Assembly: GCF_051307055.1 (NCBI RefSeq)
Contig: NZ_CP149994.1
Span: 2,542,001-2,606,000, forward strand
DNA length: 64,000 bases
Source of the DNA: Dryocola sp051307055
GTDB taxonomy: Bacteria; Pseudomonadota; Gammaproteobacteria; Enterobacterales; Enterobacteriaceae
Direction of reading: 5' to 3'
The position numbers and the translations under genes are program-made. Position 1 is the first letter of the stretch. Each line of letters starts with the position of its first letter. Shown here one piece after another: positions 61,117-64,000 of the stretch. Under the pieces are notes generated by a model that was not told where the DNA came from, made no database searches, and saw nothing but the letters and a program-made list of their open reading frames with translations.

Positions 61117-61530
61117 TTAGCGAAGCGGTGTGGCGAGCGGATGTTTTTCGAGGTAATCAGCGCACTCCAGGGTCGGACGATCCACGCGTTTGAGCGTCAT
61201 GCCGGCATATTCCAGCGTGTCTCCCTCAAGCTCAACGTCATAAACTTCACGCTTCGCTGTGACGTTATAGAGCGAATCAGAGCGCAGCATCAGTTTACCC
61301 GGCAGAGCAATGACGCGCTGCCACTGGCGGCAATCCAGCGTATCCCCTTCGGGCGTGACCACCAGCGTCGCAACGGCTTGCGGACTCACCATCTCGCTTT
61401 GCGGCCCTTCGGACTGCCAGTAACCCGCAAGCCCGGCGGGGGCCGGAGCCTTGACCACTTCACGATAATTATCAACCTGCACACAACCACTCAGGGCCAG
61501 CAACGCCGCTAAAACTGCAACCTTCTTCAT
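61117..61530 (-). CDS. yedD: Lipoprotein YedD
   Basis: 137 residues, exact E. coli length. Lipobox L-A-L-S-G-C near 11-16, then L-A-G-Y-W-Q and E-G-D-T-L-D-C-R-Q-W-Q-R-V-I-A. Outer-membrane lipoprotein of unknown function. Confidence 0.93.
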   Translation of the reverse strand: MKKVAVLAALLALSGCVQVDNYREVVKAPAPAGLAGYWQSEGPQSEMVSPQAVATLVVTPEGDTLDCRQWQRVIALPGKLMLRSDSLYNVTAKREVYDVELEGDTLEYAGMTLKRVDRPTLECADYLEKHPLATPLR

Positions 61531-61782
61531 CGTCTATCCTGACTGCGGAGAAAAAATAATTTTGGCATTAAAGCATTTAGCCCGCCAGTGTTGCAAAGGA
61601 AACAGCAACAATAATGGCCGCCCGCCGTACTCCGTAATGGCTAACCCATGCGCCTGCTTGTTTGACGAAAATCATTAAAAAATGAAGTTTTTCCAAAGTG
61701 CTGGCGCAGTCGCTTGGCGGCGCTGAAAAAAATGATTTAATAGCCGCCTTCTTTCACCTCCTTCTGAGTTCAGAGGCGGCAC

Positions 61783-62997
61783 ATGTCCTGGCATCATTTT
61801 AAACAGCAGTACCTCATAAAATTCTGGGCGCCGATGCCTGCGGTTATCGCGGCCGGCATTCTTTCTACCTACTATTTCGGCATTACCGGCACTTTCTGGG
61901 CCGTGACGGGGGAATTTACCCGCTGGGGCGGACAGCTGCTGCAGCTTATGGGCGTGCACGCCGAAGAGTGGGGCTATTACAAACTCATTCATCTGGACGG
62001 CAACCCGCTGACGCGTATCGACGGCATGATGATTATCGGCATGTTTGGCGGCTGCTTTGCCGCAGCGCTGTGGGCCAACAACGTTAAGCTGCGCCTGCCG
62101 CAGCACCGCATCCGCATCATTCAGGCGGTCGCGGGGGGAATCATCGCCGGGTTCGGCGCGCGTCTGGCGATGGGCTGCAACCTGGCGGCGTTTTTCACCG
62201 GCATTCCTCAGTTCTCGCTCCATGCCTGGTTTTTTGCGCTGGCAACGGCGCTGGGTTCATGGTTTGGCGCACGCTTCACGCTGTTACCGATGTTCCGCAT
62301 TCCGGTTAAGCTGCAGAAAGTCTCCGCCGCCTCGCCATTAACGCAGAAGCCTCAGCAGGCAAAGCGCCGTTTCCGTATCGGAATGCTGGTGTTTGTCGGC
62401 ATGCTGGGCTGGGCCGGACTGACTGCCATGAACCAGCCCAAACTCGGGCTGGCGATGCTGTTTGGCGTGGGCTTCGGCCTGCTGATTGAACGCGCGCAAA
62501 TCTGCTTTACCTCGGCTTTTCGCGATATGTGGATAACCGGCCGCACGCACATGGCCAAAGCTATTATTCTCGGCATGGCGGTAAGCGCCATCGGCATCTT
62601 CAGCTATGTGCAGCTCGGCGTGGAGGCAAAAATCATGTGGGCCGGTCCGAATGCGGTACTGGGCGGCCTGCTGTTTGGGTTTGGCATTGTGCTGGCGGGC
62701 GGCTGCGAGACCGGCTGGATGTACCGCGCCGTTGAAGGCCAGGTACACTACTGGTGGGTGGGGCTGGGGAACGTGATCGGCTCTACTATTCTTGCTTATT
62801 ACTGGGACGATCTCTCCCCTGCGCTCGCCACCGGCTGGGATAAAATTAACCTGTTAAATACTTTTGGCCCGCTGGGCGGATTGCTGGTCACTTATCTGCT
62901 GCTGCTGGCCGCCTTCGCGCTGCTGGTCGGTTGGGAAAAGCGCTTTTTCAGACGCAAAAGCAACGCGTCTGACCGCGTCATTGAGGAGAACGTATGA
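61783..62997 (+). CDS. yedE: YedE, YeeE/YedE (TsuA-like) membrane transporter
   Basis: 404 residues with two repeats of the YeeE/YedE domain and about ten membrane helices. Conserved Cys lie in M-G-C-N-L-A-A-F-F-T-G-I and G-G-C-E-T-G-W-M, the places that relay thiosulfate in TsuA. It overlaps yedF by 4 bases. This pair is linked to sulfur or selenium-compound uptake in other bacteria. Confidence 0.93.
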   Translation: MSWHHFKQQYLIKFWAPMPAVIAAGILSTYYFGITGTFWAVTGEFTRWGGQLLQLMGVHAEEWGYYKLIHLDGNPLTRIDGMMIIGMFGGCFAAALWANNVKLRLPQHRIRIIQAVAGGIIAGFGARLAMGCNLAAFFTGIPQFSLHAWFFALATALGSWFGARFTLLPMFRIPVKLQKVSAASPLTQKPQQAKRRFRIGMLVFVGMLGWAGLTAMNQPKLGLAMLFGVGFGLLIERAQICFTSAFRDMWITGRTHMAKAIILGMAVSAIGIFSYVQLGVEAKIMWAGPNAVLGGLLFGFGIVLAGGCETGWMYRAVEGQVHYWWVGLGNVIGSTILAYYWDDLSPALATGWDKINLLNTFGPLGGLLVTYLLLLAAFALLVGWEKRFFRRKSNASDRVIEENV

Positions 62998-63230
62998 GTC
63001 AGAATATCGTGCCGGATTTCCGTCTGGATATGGTTGGGGAGCCCTGCCCTTACCCGGCGGTCGCCACGCTTGAAGCCATGCCGCAGCTGAAGAAGGGGCA
63101 GATTCTGGAGGTGGTTAGCGACTGCCCGCAGTCGATTAATAACATTCCGCTGGATGCGAAAAATCACGGTTACACCGTGCTGGATATTCAGCAGGATGGC
63201 CCAACGATTCGCTACTTAATTCAGCGCTAG
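62994..63230 (+). CDS. yedF: YedF, TusA/SirA-like sulfur carrier protein
   Basis: 78 residues. C-P-Y-P motif at about 18-21 (the reactive Cys of the TusA family) and a second Cys in V-S-D-C-P-Q-S. Probably hands on sulfur or selenium from the YedE channel. Confidence 0.95.
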   Translation: MSQNIVPDFRLDMVGEPCPYPAVATLEAMPQLKKGQILEVVSDCPQSINNIPLDAKNHGYTVLDIQQDGPTIRYLIQR

Positions 63231-63241
63231 CTGGCTTCGAT

Positions 63242-63261
63242 CCTGCGGGTTCGCCCGCAGG
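63242..63261 (+). terminator. Terminator of yedEF
   Basis: CCTGCGGG-TTCG-CCCGCAGG, then five Ts. Confidence 0.9.
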
Positions 63262-63312
63262 TTTTTGCCGTAAAAAAGCCTGCGCTTAGCTACCCTCAGA
63301 CCAGGAGTCCTT

Positions 63313-63612
63313 ATGAACAAGCTGAGCAATGACCAGCTGGAAAAAATTCGACTCTGGCTCAAACAAGATGCGCATCAACGGCGCGGAACATCATCTGGAG
63401 CGTATCTTGCCCAGTGTGACGAGGCTTTAGGCGAATTACTGCTGGCGCGGCAAAAAATCGAAGCCTTAGAGAAACAGTTATCCACGCCAGTCCGTCTTCC
63501 GCCGTGCAGTTCAAGCCCGGTCTGCGAAATCGACGCGGCCTACAGCAACGGCGTTAACGACAGCAAAGAGGCTATCCGCCGGGCAGGCTTCCCGGTTGAG
63601 GGGGATGACTAA
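63313..63612 (+). CDS. Small protein of unknown function, possibly phage-related
   Basis: 99 residues with AGGAG 7 bases before the ATG. Helical N-terminal half (L-E-K-I-R-L-W-L, then a predicted coiled coil L-L-L-A-R-Q-K-I-E-A-L-E-K-Q-L), a Pro/Cys/Ser spacer, and a C-terminus Y-S-N-G-V-N-D-S-K-E-A-I-R-R-A-G-F that recalls the ends of lambdoid accessory proteins (Ea22 type). The family is not certain. Confidence 0.6.
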   Translation: MNKLSNDQLEKIRLWLKQDAHQRRGTSSGAYLAQCDEALGELLLARQKIEALEKQLSTPVRLPPCSSSPVCEIDAAYSNGVNDSKEAIRRAGFPVEGDD

Positions 63613-63688
63613 GACGCTGATTGCATCTCGCAAGCATAATAAGGGAAGCCCATAAGATCGCTTATGCGCTCTTCACGGCAGGGTAAGG

Positions 63689-63907
63689 CTAATCTAGCCG
63701 CGGGATCGGAAAACCTTTTATAGAAATAATAAAGAAATTATCTTCTCTTTTGATCTTCGCACCGGCGTCGCACCATCCTTCCGCCAGGCTAAAAAACTCG
63801 TCCGCACCAATATTCCACGCCAGACGAACCGATTTCACATAACCGGCACGCAGCAGCTCACAGGCTTCTTCATAAGAAGTAGCGACGGCTTCAGGGTGCT
63901 GTTTCAT
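63689..63907 (-). CDS. Small protein of unknown function
   Basis: 72 residues. It starts M-K-Q-H-P-E-A-V-A-T-S-Y-E-E-A and contains W-N-I-G-A-D-E-F-F-S-L-A-E-G-W-C. The ATG overlaps the stop of the upstream gene (ATGA), so it is probably translated with it. No family recognised. Confidence 0.6.
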   Translation of the reverse strand: MKQHPEAVATSYEEACELLRAGYVKSVRLAWNIGADEFFSLAEGWCDAGAKIKREDNFFIISIKGFPIPRLD

Positions 63908-64000
63908 TTTTTTCGTTTCAACAGTTTGCGCAGCATGTTGATCTCTTTTGCGCTGAGCGGCTGCGTCTCTTCCTTAGTATTCTGGCTATCAATGGCTTTG
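63904..64000 (-). CDS. C-terminal end of an unidentified gene, cut by window edge
   Basis: 31 complete codons to TGA, ending in a basic helix (S-A-K-E-I-N-M-L-R-K-L-L-K-R-K-K). Overlaps the start of the next gene by 4 bases, so the two form a small operon. Too short to identify. Confidence 0.55.
   Translation of the reverse strand, partial: KAIDSQNTKEETQPLSAKEINMLRKLLKRKK

Overview
The window is chromosomal DNA from a motile, peritrichous-type member of the Enterobacteriaceae. Almost every core gene matches an Escherichia/Salmonella protein in length and motifs, and the order (flhBAE, cheZYBR, tap, tar, cheWA, motBA, flhCD, uspC, otsAB, araHGF, yecJ, azuC, yecR, ftnA, yecA, leu-cys-gly tRNAs, pgsA, uvrC, uvrY, yecF, sdiA, tcyNL-dcyD-tcyJ, fliZA, fliC, fliDST, amyA, yedD, yedEF) follows the E. 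coli 42-43 minute region. I cannot name the genus safely; an Enterobacter, Kosakonia or Cedecea type organism would fit. Compared with E. coli (from memory), ftnB, yecH and tyrP are absent and several gene blocks are added.

Layout. 1-3.5 kb: the end of a molybdopterin reductase gene, then rhiN/rhiT-like genes for rhamnogalacturonan oligosaccharides. 3.5-20.4 kb: flagellar export (flhBAE), chemotaxis (cheZYBR, tap, tar, cheWA), motor (motBA) and master regulator (flhDC) genes, all on the minus strand. They are interrupted only by an AT-rich 1.2 kb insert between flhB and cheZ that carries two small plus-strand genes. 20.4-27.7 kb: flhDC control region, uspC, trehalose synthesis (otsBA) and arabinose uptake (araFGH). 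27.9-41.8 kb: an accessory region with a predicted five-gene uronate-glycan operon, its AraC-type regulator, a dCache chemoreceptor, a second rhiT-like symporter, the small RNA/protein gene azuCR, a drug-efflux-type transporter and a DhuI-like isomerase. 41.9-52.5 kb: yecR, ftnA, yecA, three tRNAs, pgsA, uvrC, uvrY, yecF, sdiA and the cystine/D-cysteine genes. 52.5-58 kb: sigma-28, flagellin, cap and their chaperones. 58-64 kb: amyA, a cation/proton antiporter, yedD, yedEF and unassigned small genes.

How the genes work together. FlhDC (20 kb) turns on fliAZ (53 kb). FliA (sigma-28) then drives late genes, and I can read sigma-28 promoters (-35, 11-base spacer, -10) ahead of tar, fliC, fliD, the accessory chemoreceptor and inside flhC. 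The one inside flhC, with a terminator about 90 bases later, matches the MotR small RNA. The carbohydrate genes also form a logical set: RhiN (GH105) and a GH88 hydrolase release unsaturated uronic acids, and a DhuI-like isomerase would process them. KdgR-like operator sequences lie upstream of both the GH88 operon and the dhuI-like gene, and CRP sites lie at the operon and at the second rhiT-like gene.

The most novel-looking element is the flhB-cheZ insert. It encodes a Gly/Ala-rich 86-residue peptide with GxxxG motifs beside a 63-residue two-helix membrane protein, which resembles a class II microcin/immunity pair. The second is the uronate-glycan operon flanked by a sigma-28-controlled chemoreceptor.
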